Assembly: GCF_031180885.1 (NCBI RefSeq)
Contig: NZ_JAPSLK010000073.1
Location: forward strand, 1 to 37,758
Origin: Saccharothrix sp.
GTDB lineage: Bacteria > Actinomycetota > Actinomycetes > Mycobacteriales > Pseudonocardiaceae
Reading direction: 5' to 3'
Length of the DNA stretch: 37,758 nt
Positions 37,646-37,758 of the stretch are shown in pieces. A program made the translations under genes and the position numbers. Positions within the stretch are counted from its first letter, which is position 1; each line of letters starts with the position of its first letter. The notes beneath the pieces were generated by a model. That model saw only the letters and a program-made list of their open reading frames with translations, made no database searches and was not told the origin of the DNA.

Positions 37646-37757
37646 GCGGCACGGCGGGCGCAGCGCGGCGGGCGCGGCACGGCGGGCGCGGCACGGCGGG
37701 CGCGGCACGGCGGGCGCGGCACGGCGGGCGCGGCACGGCGGGCGCGGCACGGCGGGC
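37646..37757. repeat. Eight 14-bp tandem repeats running to the window edge
   Basis: Units of 14 bp start at 37646 and continue to the last base. Copies one and three to eight read GCGGCACGGCGGGC. Copy two is the variant GCAGCGCGGCGGGC. The array may extend beyond the window. It lies upstream of the DUF1992 gene on the minus strand and is non-coding. Confidence 0.95.
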
Positions 37758-37758
37758 G

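Overview
The window is very GC-rich, with dense short intergenic gaps, many GTG starts, XRE/DUF5753-DUF397 pairs and Gram-positive-style secreted CAZymes. It looks like chromosome from a filamentous actinomycete, most likely Pseudonocardiales (a Saccharothrix/Lentzea/Actinosynnema-type genome). That placement rests on gene style, not on a marker gene. No rRNA, tRNA, CRISPR array or intact insertion sequence was seen.

Layout: (1) 1-3640 holds a long imperfect inverted repeat, a divergent lysE/lysG amino-acid exporter and regulator pair, a two-domain VOC protein, and a convergent saccharopine-dehydrogenase-like protein. (2) 3811-4770 is a graveyard of three fused gene remnants (secreted protein, MFS transporter, TolB-like propeller). 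It is followed by an intact secreted GH92 alpha-mannosidase with a ricin-type lectin domain, preceded by a perfect 14-bp palindrome. (3) 7759-8752 is an ECF sigma factor that appears frameshifted, with a small partner gene. (4) 8875-12445 is a sugar-phosphate operon: ROK kinase, class II aldolase, PfkB kinase and a DeoR repressor, with related motifs in both promoters. (5) 12466-14001 is an NB-ARC STAND ATPase that ends where TPR repeats would normally begin. (6) 14185-17988 is a 1267-residue multidomain GH87-type alpha-1,3-glucanase, followed by a 4 x 33-bp tandem repeat whose last copy forms a terminator, and then a broken secreted protein with a CBM13 tail.

(7) 18613-22728 is a sulfide-detoxification module: SQR-type flavoprotein, divergent GntR/UTRA regulator, persulfide dioxygenase-rhodanese fusion and a TauE exporter. 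Near-identical ATGTNCGTACA palindromes lie in front of both transcription units. (8) 22729-23837 is about 1.1 kb of non-coding minisatellite sequence. (9) 23838-30155 is a pectin-utilisation locus on the minus strand: pectate lyase, two ABC permeases, a lipoprotein binding protein, an enolase-superfamily sugar-acid enzyme, then a second pectate lyase. The first five genes overlap or nearly touch. A striking stack of perfect palindromes lies upstream. (10) 30660-37513 is rich in regulators: a TPR protein lacking its HTH, GNAT, SnoaL-like, small XRE, two tandem gamma-butyrolactone-receptor-like TetR genes, an HTH-XRE fusion, an XRE/DUF5753-DUF397 pair and a DUF1992 protein.

Two themes run through the window. 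One is secreted polysaccharide breakdown (mannan, alpha-1,3-glucan, pectin) with palindromic operators in front. The other is repeated small minisatellites (units of 14, 15, 16 and 33 bp) in intergenic DNA and at gene 3' ends. I found no obvious new multi-gene defence or biosynthetic system. The best candidates for something under-described are the GntR-controlled sulfide module, the palindrome stack at 30246-30318, the TPR-less NB-ARC protein and the regulator cluster with paired TetR receptors.
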